Part shown: piece by piece, positions 1 to 10,816 of the stretch
Layout: each line of letters begins with the position of its first letter
Position numbering within the stretch: the first letter of the stretch is position 1
Source: Bromus sterilis
Lineage: Eukaryota > Streptophyta > Magnoliopsida > Poales > Poaceae
DNA length: 64,000 nucleotides
Assembly (NCBI GenBank): GCA_950022295.1
Contig: OX465596.1
Coordinates: 1,116,001 to 1,180,000, forward strand
Direction: 5' to 3'
The notes under the pieces: model-generated
Databases searched by the model: none
Told to the model about the DNA's origin: nothing
What the model saw: the letters and a program-made list of their open reading frames with translations, nothing else
Program-made: the position numbers and the translations under genes

Positions 1-140
1 CAACACTCGCAGTTTTGGCCGATTCTGGCCTGTTTCATGGGCTATTAATCACTGTTACATGGGCTATTAATCACCGTTTTGAGTCCCCGGAGTGATTTCC
101 ACCATTGACGAACCCCAGGTTGTATTTACGTGTCGGTCAT
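1..140. repeat. Reference satellite monomer (140 bp)
   Basis: First complete monomer in the chosen phase. Positions 1-10 are the nearly invariant 'caacactcgc'. Positions 11-30 hold two GGCC-centred half-units about 10 bp apart. Positions 37-80 hold the 22-bp direct duplication. Positions 81-92 carry the diagnostic 'gagtccccggag', which alternates with 'gggtccccgtag' elsewhere. Positions 101-140 carry the most variable tail: gacg, gtcg, gccg, gctg or gcg, then 'ccccagg' or 'ccctaggg', then tgtattt, tgtcttt, tgcgttt or tgcattt. These diagnostic sites are what let the higher-order repeats be followed through the window. Confidence 0.95.
36..80. repeat. 22-bp direct duplication inside each 140-bp monomer
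   Basis: 'catgggctattaatcac' occurs twice, 22 bp apart, in the standard monomer. The linker of the first unit varies (tgttac, agttac, aagttac, agtaag, tgttaa), while the second unit runs into 'cgtttt'. The 118-bp monomers have exactly one unit, so 140 equals 118 plus 22. Either 118 is ancestral and 140 arose by tandem duplication, or 118 is a later deletion through the direct repeat. The second is simpler here, because 118-bp copies are rare (27), and most carry one of a few tail types. Confidence 0.93.
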
Positions 141-420
141 CAACACTCGCAGTTTTGGCCGTTTCTGGCCTGTTTCATGGGCTATTAATCAAAGTTACAT
201 GGGCTATTAATCACCGTTTTGAGTCCCCGGAGTGATTTCCACCATTGTCGAACCCCAGGTTGCGTTTACGTGCCGGTCATCAACACTCGCAGTTTTGGCC
301 GTTTCTGGCTTGTTTCATGGGCTATTAATCACTGTTGCATGGGCTATTAATCTCCGTTTTGAGTCCCCGGAGTGATTTCCACCATTGACGAACCCCAGGT
401 TGTATTTACGTGTCGGTCAT

Positions 421-538
421 CAACACTCGCGGTTTCGGCCGTTTCTGGCCTGTTTCATGAGCTATTAATCACCGTTTTGAGTCCCCGGAGTAATTTCCAC
501 CATTGGCGAACCCCAGGTTGTATTTACGTGTCGGTCAT
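421..538. repeat. 118-bp short monomer class (27 copies; representative)
   Basis: This monomer lacks one 22-bp unit, reading 'catgagctattaatcaccg' directly. The 118-bp copies start at 421, 1519, 3737, 4415, 4953, 6051, 6729, 7267, 7665, 9182, 10280, 11936, 13164, 14262, 15918, 17016, 20771, 22287, 24083, 25320, 25996, 26533, 29729, 59781, 60179, 61977 and 62375. There are several sublineages: 'ggtttcggcc' with 'gtaatttcc' and 'ggcg' (421, 1519, 3737, 4415, 6051, 6729); 'ggttttggcc' with 'gtattcatgag' (4953 onward); and independent-looking ones in 'tgtttcaaggg' (25320, 26533) and 'tgtttcatggg' (29729) backgrounds. None occurs between 29847 and 59780. Confidence 0.92.
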
Positions 539-1518
539 CAACACTCGCAGTTTTGGCCGTTTCTGGCCTGTTTCATGAGCTATTAATCACAGTAAGATGG
601 GCTATTAATCACCGTTTTGAGTCCCCGGAGTGATTTCCACCATTGTCGAACCCCAGGTTGCGCTTACGTGCCGGTCATCAACACTCGCAGTTGTGGCCGA
701 TTCTGGCCTGTTTCATGGGCTATTAATCACAGTTACATGGGCTATTAATCACCGTTTTGGGTCCCCGTAGTGATTTCCTCCATTGACGAACCCTAGGGTG
801 CATTTACGTGCCGATCATCAACACTCGCAGTTTTGGCCGATTCTGGCCTGTTTCAAGGGCTATTAATCACTGTTACATGGGCTATTAATCACCGTTTTGG
901 GTCCCCGTAGTGATTTCCACCATTGACGAACCCTAGGGTGCATTTATGTGCCGGTCATCAACACTCGCAGTTTTGGCCGATTCTGGCCTGTTTCATGGGC
1001 TATTAATCACTGTTACATGGGCTATTAATCACCGTTTTGAGTCCCCGGAGTGATTTCCACCATTGACGAACCCCAGGTTGTATTTACGTGTCGGTCATCA
1101 ACACTCGCAGTTTTGGCCGTTTCTGGCCTTTTTCATGGGCTATTAATCAAAGTTACATGGGCTATTAATCACCGTTTTGAGTCCCCGGAGTGATTTCCAC
1201 CATTGTCGAACCCCAGGTTGCGTTTACGTGCCGGTCATCAACACTCGCAGTTTTGGCCGTTTCTGGCCTGTTTCATGGGCTATTAATCACAGTTACATGG
1301 GCTATTAATCACCGTTTTGAGTCCCCGGAGTGATTTCCACCATTGTCGAACCCCAGGTTGCGTTTACGTGCCGGTCATCAACACTCGCAGTTTTGGCCGT
1401 TTCTGGCTTGTTTCATGGGCTATTAATCACTGTTGCATGGGCTATTAATCTCCGTTTTGAGTCCCCGGAGTGATTTCCACCATTGACGAACCCCAGGTTG
1501 TATTTACGTGTCGGTCAT
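421..1518. repeat. 8-monomer HOR unit, 1098 bp, copy 1
   Basis: Eight monomers: one 118-bp (A) plus seven of 140 bp, giving 1098 bp. Order: A 421 (ggtttcggcc, short); B 539 (agtaagatggg); C 679 (agttgtggcc, cctccattg, ccgatcat); D 819 (tttcaaggg, tttatgtgcc); E 959 (gattc, actgttac); F 1099 (tttttcatggg, aaagttac); G 1239 (acagttac); H 1379 (cttgtttc, ttgcatggg, aatctcc). The same order restarts at 1519. Confidence 0.92.
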
Positions 1519-2616
1519 CAACACTCGCGGTTTCGGCCGTTTCTGGCCTGTTTCATGAGCTATTAATCACCGTTTTGAGTCCCCGGAGTAATTTCCACCA
1601 TTGGCGAACCCCAGGTTGTATTTACGTGTCGGTCATCAACACTCGCAGTTTTGGCCGTTTCTGGCCTGTTTCATGAGCTATTAATCACAGTAAGATGGGC
1701 TATTAATCACCGTTTTGAGTCCCCGGAGTGATTTCCACCATTGTCGATCCCCAGGTTGCGCTTACGTGCCGGTCATCAACACTCGCAGTTGTGGCCGATT
1801 CTGGCCTGTTTCATGGGCTATTAATCACAGTTACATGGGCTATTAATCACCGTTTTGGGTCCCCGTAGTGATTTCCTCCATTGACGAACCCTAGGGTGCA
1901 TTTACGTGCCGATCATCAACACTCGCAGTTTTGGCCGATTCTGGCCTGTTTCAAGGGCTATTAATCACTGTTACATGGGCTATTAATCACCGTTTTGGGT
2001 CCCCGTAGTGATTTCCACCATTGACGAACCCTAGGGTGCATTTATGTGCCGGTCATCAACACTCGCAGTTTTGGCCGATTCTGGCCTGTTTCATGGGCTA
2101 TTAATCACTGTTACATGGGCTATTAATCACCGTTTTGAGTCCCCGGAGTGATTTCCACCATTGACGAACCCCAGGTTGTATTTACGTGTCGGTCATCAAC
2201 ACTCGCAGTTTTGGCCGTTTCTGGCCTGTTTCATGGGCTATTAATCAAAGTTACATGGGCTATTAATCACCGTTTTGAGTCCCCGGAGTGATTTCCACCA
2301 TTGTCGAACCCCAGGTTGCGTTTACGTGCCGGTCATCAACACTCGCAGTTTTGGCCGTTTCTGGCCTGTTTCATGGGCTATTAATCACAGTTACATGGGC
2401 TATTAATCACCGTTTTGAGTCCCCGGAGTGATTTCCACCATTGTCGAACCCCAGGTTGCGTTTACGTGCCGGTCATCAACACTCGCAGTTTTGGCCGATT
2501 CTGGCCTGTTTCATGGGCTATTAATCACTGTTACATGGGCTATTAATCTCCGTTTTGAGTCCCCGGAGTGATTTCCACCATTGACGAACCCCAGGTTGTA
2601 TTTACGTGTCGGTCAT
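1519..2616. repeat. 8-monomer HOR unit, 1098 bp, copy 2
   Basis: Same A-H order as the preceding unit, at exact 1098-bp spacing. Private differences include 'gtcgatcccc' for 'gtcgaacccc' near 1745, 'cctgtttc' for 'cctttttc' in F, and an H-position monomer at 2477 that has gattc and ttacatggg instead of cttgtttc and ttgcatggg. The last difference suggests local gene conversion from another monomer type. Confidence 0.9.
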
Positions 2617-3736
2617 CAACACTCGCAGTTTTGGCCGATTCTGGCCTGTTTCAAGGGCTATTAATCACTGTTACATGGGAAATTAATCACCGTTTTGAGT
2701 CCCCGGAGTAATTTCCACCATTGGCGAACCCCAGGTTGTATTTACGTGTCGGTCATCAACACTCGCAGTTTTGGCCGTTTCTGGCCTGTTTCATGAGCTA
2801 TTAATCACAGTAAGATGGGCTATTAATCACCGTTTTGAGTCCCCGGAGTGATTTCCACCATTGTCGAACCCCAGGTTGCGCTTACGTGCCGGTCATCAAC
2901 ACTCGCAGTTGTGGCCGATTCTGGCCTGTTTCATGGGCTATTAATCACAGTTACATGGGCTATTAATCACCGTTTTGGGTCCCCGTAGTGATTTCCTCCA
3001 TTGACGAACCCTAGGGTGCATTTACGTGCCGATCATCAACACTCGCAGTTTTGGCCGATTCTGGCCTGTTTCAAGGGCTATTAATCACTGTTACATGGGC
3101 TATTAATCACCGTTTTGGGTCCCCGTAGTGATTTCCACCATTGACGAACCCTAGGGTGCATTTATGTGCCGGTCATCAACACTCGCAGTTTTGGCCGATT
3201 CTGGCCTGTTTCATGGGCTATTAATCACTGTTACATGGGCTATTAATCACCGTTTTGAGTCCCCGGAGTGATTTCCACCATTGACGAACCCCAGGTTGTA
3301 TTTACGTGTCGGTCATCAACACTCGCAGTTTTGGCCGTTTCTGGCCTTTTTCATGGGCTATTAATCAAAGTTACATGGGCTATTAATCACCGTTTTGAGT
3401 CCCCGGAGTGATTTCCACCATTGTCGAACCCCAGGTTGCGTTTACGTGCCGGTCATCAACACTCGCAGTTTTGGCCGTTTCTGGCCTGTTTCATGGGCTA
3501 TTAATCACAGTTACATGGGCTATTAATCACCGTTTTGAGTCCCCGGAGTGATTTCCACCATTGTCGAACCCCAGGTTGCGTTTACGTGCCGGTCATCAAC
3601 ACTCGCAGTTTTGGCCGTTTCTGGCTTGTTTCATGGGCTATTAATCACTGTTGCATGGGCTATTAATCTCCGTTTTGAGTCCCCGGAGTGATTTCCACCA
3701 TTGACGAACCCCAGGTTGTATTTACGTGTCGGTCAT
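2617..3736. repeat. 8-monomer HOR unit, 1120 bp, copy 3 with restored long monomer
   Basis: This copy is 1120 bp, exactly 8 x 140. Its first monomer (2617) is a full-length hybrid: a D-like left half ('tttcaaggg', 'actgttac', then 'gggaaattaat') joined to an A-type right half ('gtaatttcc', 'ggcg'). The remaining monomers follow B-H. The next A monomer, at 3737, is again 118 bp. Confidence 0.88.
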
Positions 3737-5386
3737 CAACACTCGCGGTTTCGGCCGTTTCTGGCCTGTTTCATGAGCTATTAATCACCGTTTTGAGTCC
3801 CCGGAGTAATTTCCACCATTGGCGAACCCCAGGTTGTATTTACGTGTCGGTCATCAACACTCGCAGTTTTGGCCGTTTCTGGCCTGTTTCATGAGCTATT
3901 AATCACAGTAAGATGGGCTATTAATCACCGTTTTGAGTCCCCGGAGTGATTTCCACCATTGTCGATCCCCAGGTTGCGCTTACGTGCCGGTCATCAACAC
4001 TCGCAGTTGTGGCCGATTCTGGCCTGTTTCATGGGCTATTAATCACAGTTACATGGGCTATTAATCACCGTTTTGGGTCCCCGTAGTGATTTCCTCCATT
4101 GACGAACCCTAGGGTGCATTTACGTGCCGATCATCAACACTCGCAGTTTTGGCCGATTCTGGCCTGTTTCAAGGGCTATTAATCACTGTTACATGGGCTA
4201 TTAATCACCGTTTTGGGTCCCCGTAGTGATTTCCACCATTGACGAACCCTAGGGTGCATTTATGTGCCGGTCATCAACACTCGCAGTTTTGGCCGATTCT
4301 GGCCTGTTTCATGGGCTATTAATCACTGTTACATGGGCTATTAATCACCGTTTTGAGTCCCCGGAGTGATTTCCACCATTGACGAACCCCAGGTTGTATT
4401 TACGTGTCGGTCATCAACACTCGCGGTTTCGGCCGTTTCTGGCCTGTTTCATGAGCTATTAATCACCGTTTTGAGTCCCCGGAGTAATTTCCACCATTGG
4501 CGAACCCCAGGTTGTATTTACGTGTCGGTCATCAACACTCGCAGTTTTGGCCGTTTCTGGCCTTTTTCATGGGCTATTAATCAAAGTTACATGGGCTATT
4601 AATCACCGTTTTGAGTCCCCGGAGTGATTTCCACCATTGTCGAACCCCAGGTTGCGTTTACGTGCCGGTCATCAACACTCGCAGTTTTGGCCGTTTCTGG
4701 CCTGTTTCATGGGCTATTAATCACAGTTACATGGGCTATTAATCACCGTTTTGAGTCCCCGGAGTGATTTCCACCATTGTCGAACCCCAGGTTGCGTTTA
4801 CGTGCCGGTCATCAACACTCGCAGTTTTGGCCGATTCTGGCCTGTTTCATGGGCTATTAATCACTGTTACATGGGCTATTAATCTCCGTTTTGAGTCCCC
4901 GGAGTGATTTCCACCATTGACGAACCCCAGGTTGTATTTACGTGTCGGTCATCAACACTCGCGGTTTTGGCCGTTTCTGGCCGTATTCATGAGCTATTAA
5001 TCACCGTTTTGAGTCCCCGGAGTGATTTCCACCATTGACGAACCCCAGGTTGTATTTACGTGTCGGTCATCAACACTCGCAGTTTTGGCCGTTTCTGGCC
5101 TGTTTCATGAGCTATTAATCACAGTAAGATGGGCTATTAATCACCGTTTTGAGTCCCCGGAGTGATTTCCACCATTGTCGAACCCCAGGTTGCGTTTACG
5201 TGCCGGTCATCAACACTCGCAGTTTTGGCCGATTCTGGCCTGTTTCATGGGCTATTAATCACTGTTACATGGGCTATTAATCTCCGTTTTGAGTCCCCGG
5301 AGTGATTTCCACCATTGACGAACCCCAGGTTGTATTTACGTGTCGGTCATCAACACTCGCGGTTTTGGCCGTTTCTGGCCGTATTC
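3073..5386. repeat. 2314-bp tandem segmental duplication, left copy
   Basis: Sequence from about 3073 matches sequence 2314 bp downstream. Short monomers at 3737, 4415 and 4953 pair with 6051, 6729 and 7267, each 2314 bp away. The unit is about 17 monomers (17 x 140 minus three 22-bp losses). An internal irregularity is the A monomer at 4415, which comes only five monomers after 3737 and is followed directly by an F type, so a crossover-like deletion is already inside the duplicated unit. Confidence 0.87.
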
Positions 5387-5490
5387 ATGGGCTATTAATC
5401 ACTGTTACATGGGCTATTAATCACCGTTTTGGGTCCCCGTAGTGATTTCCACCATTGACGAACCCTAGGGTGCATTTATGTGCCGGTCAT
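5351..5490. repeat. Hybrid monomer at the 2314-bp duplication junction
   Basis: Begins as the 'ggttttggcc ... gtattcat' type that elsewhere is a 118-bp monomer, but continues 'gggctattaatcactgttac' with 'gggtccccgtag' and 'tttatgtgcc', the right half of a D type. The result is a full 140 bp. The switch point is about 5385, inside the shared 'catgggctattaat' homology. Confidence 0.85.
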
Positions 5491-7700
5491 CAACACTCGC
5501 AGTTTTGGCCGATTCTGGCCTGTTTCATGGGCTATTAATCACTGTTACATGGGCTATTAATCACCGTTTTGAGTCCCCGGAGTGATTTCCACCATTGACG
5601 AACCCCAGGTTGTATTTACGTGTCGGTCATCAACACTCGCAGTTTTGGCCGTTTCTGGCCTTTTTCATGGGCTATTAATCAAAGTTACATGGGCTATTAA
5701 TCACCGTTTTGAGTCCCCGGAGTGATTTCCACCATTGTCGAACCCCAGGTTGCGTTTACGTGCCGGTCATCAACACTCGCAGTTTTGGCCGTTTCTGGCT
5801 TGTTTCATGGGCTATTAATCACTGTTACATGGGCTATTAATCACCGTTTTGAGTCCCCGGAGTGATTTCCACCATTGTCGAACCCCAGGTTGCGTTTACG
5901 TGCCGGTCATCAACACTCGCAGTTTTGGCCGTTTCTGGCTTGTTTCATGGGCTATTAATCACTGTTGCATGGGCTATTAATCTCCGTTTTGAGTCCCCGG
6001 AGTGATTTCCACCATTGACGAACCCCAGGTTGTATTTACGTGTCGGTCATCAACACTCGCGGTTTCGGCCGTTTCTGGCCTGTTTCATGAGCTATTAATC
6101 ACCGTTTTGAGTCCCCGGAGTAATTTCCACCATTGGCGAACCCCAGGTTGTATTTACGTGTCGGTCATCAACACTCGCAGTTTTGGCCGTTTCTGGCCTG
6201 TTTCATGAGCTATTAATCACAGTAAGATGGGCTATTAATCACCGTTTTGAGTCCCCGGAGTGATTTCCACCATTGTCGATCCCCAGGTTGCGCTTACGTG
6301 CCGGTCATCAACACTCGCAGTTGTGGCCGATTCTGGCCTGTTTCATGGGCTATTAATCACAGTTACATGGGCTATTAATCACCGTTTTGGGTCCCCGTAG
6401 TGATTTCCTCCATTGACGAACCCTAGGGTGCATTTACGTGCCGATCATCAACACTCGCAGTTTTGGCCGATTCTGGCCTGTTTCAAGGGCTATTAATCAC
6501 TGTTACATGGGCTATTAATCACCGTTTTGGGTCCCCGTAGTGATTTCCACCATTGACGAACCCTAGGGTGCATTTATGTGCCGGTCATCAACACTCGCAG
6601 TTTTGGCCGATTCTGGCCTGTTTCATGGGCTATTAATCACTGTTACATGGGCTATTAATCACCGTTTTGAGTCCCCGGAGTGATTTCCACCATTGACGAA
6701 CCCCAGGTTGTATTTACGTGTCGGTCATCAACACTCGCGGTTTCGGCCGTTTCTGGCCTGTTTCATGAGCTATTAATCACCGTTTTGAGTCCCCGGAGTA
6801 ATTTCCACCATTGGCGAACCCCAGGTTGTATTTACGTGTCGGTCATCAACACTCGCAGTTTTGGCCGTTTCTGGCCTTTTTCATGGGCTATTAATCAAAG
6901 TTACATGGGCTATTAATCACCGTTTTGAGTCCCCGGAGTGATTTCCACCATTGTCGAACCCCAGGTTGCGTTTACGTGCCGGTCATCAACACTCGCAGTT
7001 TTGGCCGTTTCTGGCCTGTTTCATGGGCTATTAATCACAGTTACATGGGCTATTAATCACCGTTTTGAGTCCCCGGAGTGATTTCCACCATTGTCGAACC
7101 CCAGGTTGCGTTTACGTGCCGGTCATCAACACTCGCAGTTTTGGCCGATTCTGGCCTGTTTCATGGGCTATTAATCACTGTTACATGGGCTATTAATCTC
7201 CGTTTTGAGTCCCCGGAGTGATTTCCACCATTGACGAACCCCAGGTTGTATTTACGTGTCGGTCATCAACACTCGCGGTTTTGGCCGTTTCTGGCCGTAT
7301 TCATGAGCTATTAATCACCGTTTTGAGTCCCCGGAGTGATTTCCACCATTGACGAACCCCAGGTTGTATTTACGTGTCGGTCATCAACACTCGCAGTTTT
7401 GGCCGTTTCTGGCCTGTTTCATGAGCTATTAATCACAGTAAGATGGGCTATTAATCACCGTTTTGAGTCCCCGGAGTGATTTCCACCATTGTCGAACCCC
7501 AGGTTGCGTTTACGTGCCGGTCATCAACACTCGCAGTTTTGGCCGATTCTGGCCTGTTTCATGGGCTATTAATCACTGTTACATGGGCTATTAATCTCCG
7601 TTTTGAGTCCCCGGAGTGATTTCCACCATTGACGAACCCCAGGTTGTATTTACGTGTCGGTCATCAACACTCGCGGTTTTGGCCGTTTCTGGCCGTATTC
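5387..7700. repeat. 2314-bp tandem segmental duplication, right copy
   Basis: Near-identical to the left copy at constant offset. The copies abut: the junction lies inside the monomer starting at 5351, whose left half is 'gtattcat' type and whose right half is D type, as expected of an unequal crossover product. One monomer differs clearly: 5771 has cttgtttc and actgttac where 3457 has cctgtttc and acagttac. Confidence 0.86.
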
Positions 7701-9130
7701 ATGAGCTATTAATCACCGTTTTGAGTCCCCGGAGTGATTTCCACCATTGACGAACCCCAGGTTGTATTTACGTGTCGGTCATCAACACTCGCAGTTTTGG
7801 CCGTTTCTGGCCTGTTTCATGAGCTATTAATCACAGTAAGATGGGCTATTAATCACCGTTTTGAGTCCCCGGAGTGATTTCCACCATTGTCGAACCCCAG
7901 GTTGCGTTTACGTGCCGGTCATCAACACTCGCAGTTGTGGCCGATTCTGGCCTGTTTCATGGGCTATTAATCACAGTTACATGGGCTATTAATCACCGTT
8001 TTGGGTCCCCGTAGTGATTTCCTCCATTGACGAACCCTAGGGTGCATTTACGTGCCGGTCATCAACACTCGCAGTTTTGGCCGATTCTGGCCTGTTTCAA
8101 GGGCTATTAATCACTGTTACATGGGCTATTAATCACCGTTTTGGGTCCCCGTAGTGATTTCCACCATTGACGAACCCTAGGGTGCATTTATGTGCCGGTC
8201 ATCAACACTCGCAGTTTTGGCCGATTCTGGCCTGTTTCATGGGCTATTAATCACTGTTACATGGGCTATTAATCACCGTTTTGAGTCCCCGGAGTGATTT
8301 CCACCATTGACGAACCCCAGGTTGTATTTACGTGTCGGTCATCAACACTCGCAGTTTTGGCCGTTTCTGGCCTGTTTCATGGGCTATTAATCAAAGTTAC
8401 ATGGGCTATTAATCACCGTTTTGAGTCCCCGGAGTGATTTCCACCATTGACGAACCCCAGGTTGTATTTACGTGTCGGTCATCAACACTCGCAGTTTTGG
8501 CCGATTCTGGCCTGTTTCAAGGGCTATTAATCACTGTTACATGGGCTATTAATCACCGTTTTGGGTCCCCGTAGTGATTTCCACCATTGACGAACCCTAG
8601 GGTGCATTTATGTGCCGGTCATCAACACTCGCAGTTTTGGCCAATTCTGGCCTGTTTCATGGGCTATTAATCACTGTTACATGGGCTATTAATCACCGTT
8701 TTGAGTCCCCGGAGTGATTTCCACCATTGACGAACCCCAGGTTGTCTTTACGTGTCGGTCATCAACACTCGCAGTTTTGGCCGTTTCTGGCCTGTTTCAT
8801 GGGCTATTAATCACAGTTACATGGGCTATTAATCACCGTTTTGAGTCCTCGGAGTGATTTCCACCATTGCGAACCCCAGGTTGCGTTTACGTGCCGGTCA
8901 TCAACACTCGCAGTTTTGGCCGTTTCTGGCCTGTTTCATGGGCTATTAATCACAGTTACATGGGCTATTAATCACCGTTTTGAGTCCCCGGAGTGATTTC
9001 CACCATTGTCGAACCCCAGGTTGCGTTTACGTGCCGGTCATCAACACTCGCAGTTTTGGCCGATTCTGGCCTGTTTCATGGGCTATTAATCACTGTTACA
9101 TGGGCTATTAATCTCCGTTTTGAGTCCCCG
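7701..9130. repeat. Transition block between HOR families
   Basis: Monomers starting at 7783 to 9042 follow B-C-D-E-F order, then repeat a D- and E-like pair (8483 and 8623). They then introduce the first 'tgtcttt' tail (about 8752) and the first 139-bp monomer (8763-8901), where 'gtcctcgg' and 'attgcgaac' occur together. Both variants become common further right. No longer tandem periodicity was evident here. Confidence 0.75.
8763..8901. repeat. First 139-bp monomer (1-bp deletion lineage)
   Basis: A single base is lost in the tail ('attgcgaac' against 'attgncgaac'), together with a transition in 'gtcctcgg' (from 'gtccccgg'). The two changes travel together in dozens of later monomers, for example 11657, 23,3 kb, 25,1 kb, 33,4 kb, 41592 and 54,4 kb, marking one expanding lineage. 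They come apart in a few copies where 'gtcctcgaag' precedes 'attgccg' (about 38461, 44055 and 51750). Confidence 0.85.
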
Positions 9131-9181
9131 GAGTGATTTCCACCATTGACGAACCCCAGGTTGTATTTACGTGTCGGTCAT

Positions 9182-10279
9182 CAACACTCGCGGTTTTGGC
9201 CGTTTCTGGCCGTATTCATGAGCTATTAATCACCGTTTTGAGTCCCCGGAGTGATTTCCACCATTGACGAACCCCAGGTTGTATTTACGTGTCGGTCATC
9301 AACACTCGCAGTTTTGGCCGTTTCTGGCCTGTTTCATGAGCTATTAATCACAGTAAGATGGGCTATTAATCACCGTTTTGAGTCCCCGGAGTGATTTCCA
9401 CCATTGTCGAACCCCAGGTTGCGTTTACGTGCCGGTCATCAACACTCGCAGTTGTGGCCGATTCTGGCCTGTTTCATGGGCTATTAATCACAGTTACATG
9501 GGCTATTAATCACCGTTTTGGGTCCCCGTAGTGATTTCCTCCATTGACGAACCCTAGGGTGCATTTACGTGCCGATCATCAACACTCGCAGTTTTGGCCG
9601 ATTCTGGCCTGTTTCAAGGGCTATTAATCACTGTTACATGGGCTATTAATCACCGTTTTGGGTCCCCGTAGTGATTTCCACCATTGACGAACCCTAGGGT
9701 GCATTTATGTGCCGGTCATCAACACTCGCAGTTTTGGCCGATTCTGGCCTGTTTCATGGGCTATTAATCACTGTTACATGGGCTATTAATCACCGTTTTG
9801 AGTCCCCGGAGTGATTTCCACCATTGACGAACCCCAGGTTGTATTTACGTGTCGGTCATCAACACTCGCAGTTTTGGCCGTTTCTGGCCTGTTTCATGGG
9901 CTATTAATCAAAGTTACATGGGCTATTAATCACCGTTTTGAGTCCCCGGAGTGATTTCCACCATTGTCGAACCCCAGGTTGCGTTTACGTGCCGGTCATC
10001 AACACTCGCAGTTTTGGCCGTTTCTGGCCTGTTTCATGGGCTATTAATCACAGTTACATGGGCTATTAATCACCGTTTTGAGTCCCCGGAGTGATTTCCA
10101 CCATTGTCGAACCCCAGGTTGCGTTTACGTGCCGGTCATCAACACTCGCAGTTTTGGCCGATTCTGGCCTGTTTCATGGGCTATTAATCACTGTTACATG
10201 GGCTATTAATCTCCGTTTTGAGTCCCCGGAGTGATTTCCACCATTGACGAACCCCAGGTTGTATTTACGTGTCGGTCAT
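9182..10279. repeat. 8-monomer HOR unit, 1098 bp, second A-monomer lineage
   Basis: Same length and B-H order as the unit at 421-1518, but opened by the 'gtattcatgag' short monomer rather than the 'ggtttcggcc' one. An equivalent unit lies at 13164-14261. Retention of the 1098-bp architecture while the A monomer was replaced suggests conversion of one position inside the HOR. Confidence 0.85.
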
Positions 10280-10677
10280 CAACACTCGCGGTTTTGGCCG
10301 TTTCTGGCCGTATTCATGAGCTATTAATCACCGTTTTGAGTCCCCGGAGTGATTTCCACCATTGACGAACCCCAGGTTGTATTTACGTGTCGGTCATCAA
10401 CACTCGCAGTTTTGGCCGATTCTGGCCTGTTTCAAGGGCTATTAATCACAGTTACATGGGCTATTAATCACCGTTTTGGGTCCCCGTAGTGATTTCCTCC
10501 ATTGACGAACCCTAGGGTGCATTTACGTGCCGGTCATCAACACTCGCAGTTTTGGCCGATTCTGGCCTGTTTCAAGGGCTATTAATCACTGTTACATGGG
10601 CAATTAATCACCGTTTTGGGTCCGCGTAGTGATTTCCACCATTGACGAACCCTAGGGTGCATTTACGTGCCGGTCAT

Positions 10678-10816
10678 CAACACTCGCAGTTTTGGCCGAT
10701 TCTGGCTGTTTCATGGGCTTTTAATCACTGTTACATGGGCTATTAATCACCGTTTTGGGTCCCCGTAGTGATTTCCACCATTGACGAATCCTAGGGTGCA
10801 TTTACGTGCCGGTCAT
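10678..10816. repeat. 139-bp monomer with single C loss ('ggctgtttc')
   Basis: One base is missing in the 'ctggcctgtttc' segment. The same lesion occurs in the monomer starting at 14660 and I saw it nowhere else, so it is a good marker of the 3982-bp duplication. Confidence 0.85.

Larger units (their letters stand above)
1..420. repeat. Partial HOR unit at the left edge (3 monomers)
   Basis: Three monomers precede the first 118-bp monomer. In the 8-monomer lettering used for the next entry they are types E (gattc, actgttac), F (aaagttac) and H (cttgtttc, ttgcatggg, aatctccg). Type G is missing, so this unit is already a deleted or recombined version. The array continues beyond the left edge. 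Confidence 0.8.

Noticed and set aside
11..30. Possible hairpin from the two GGCC motifs
   Set aside because: GGCC is self-complementary, so any two copies can pair, but the flanks do not extend the stem and the spacing is only a few bases. Better explained as a short direct duplication.
372..578. Small open reading frame of 68 codons, repeated identically at 1470, 3688 and 6002, with 78-codon relatives at 4366 and 6680
   Set aside because: It lies wholly in satellite monomers and exists only because a 118-bp monomer shifts frame and delays a stop. The translation shows the same repeat-derived peptide twice. There is no ribosome-binding or splice context and no domain, and identity between copies reflects DNA duplication.
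819..958. Telomere-like sequence in 'aaccctaggg'
   Set aside because: It contains one permuted plant-type unit (aacccta), but only once per monomer with no tandem run, so it is more likely coincidence.
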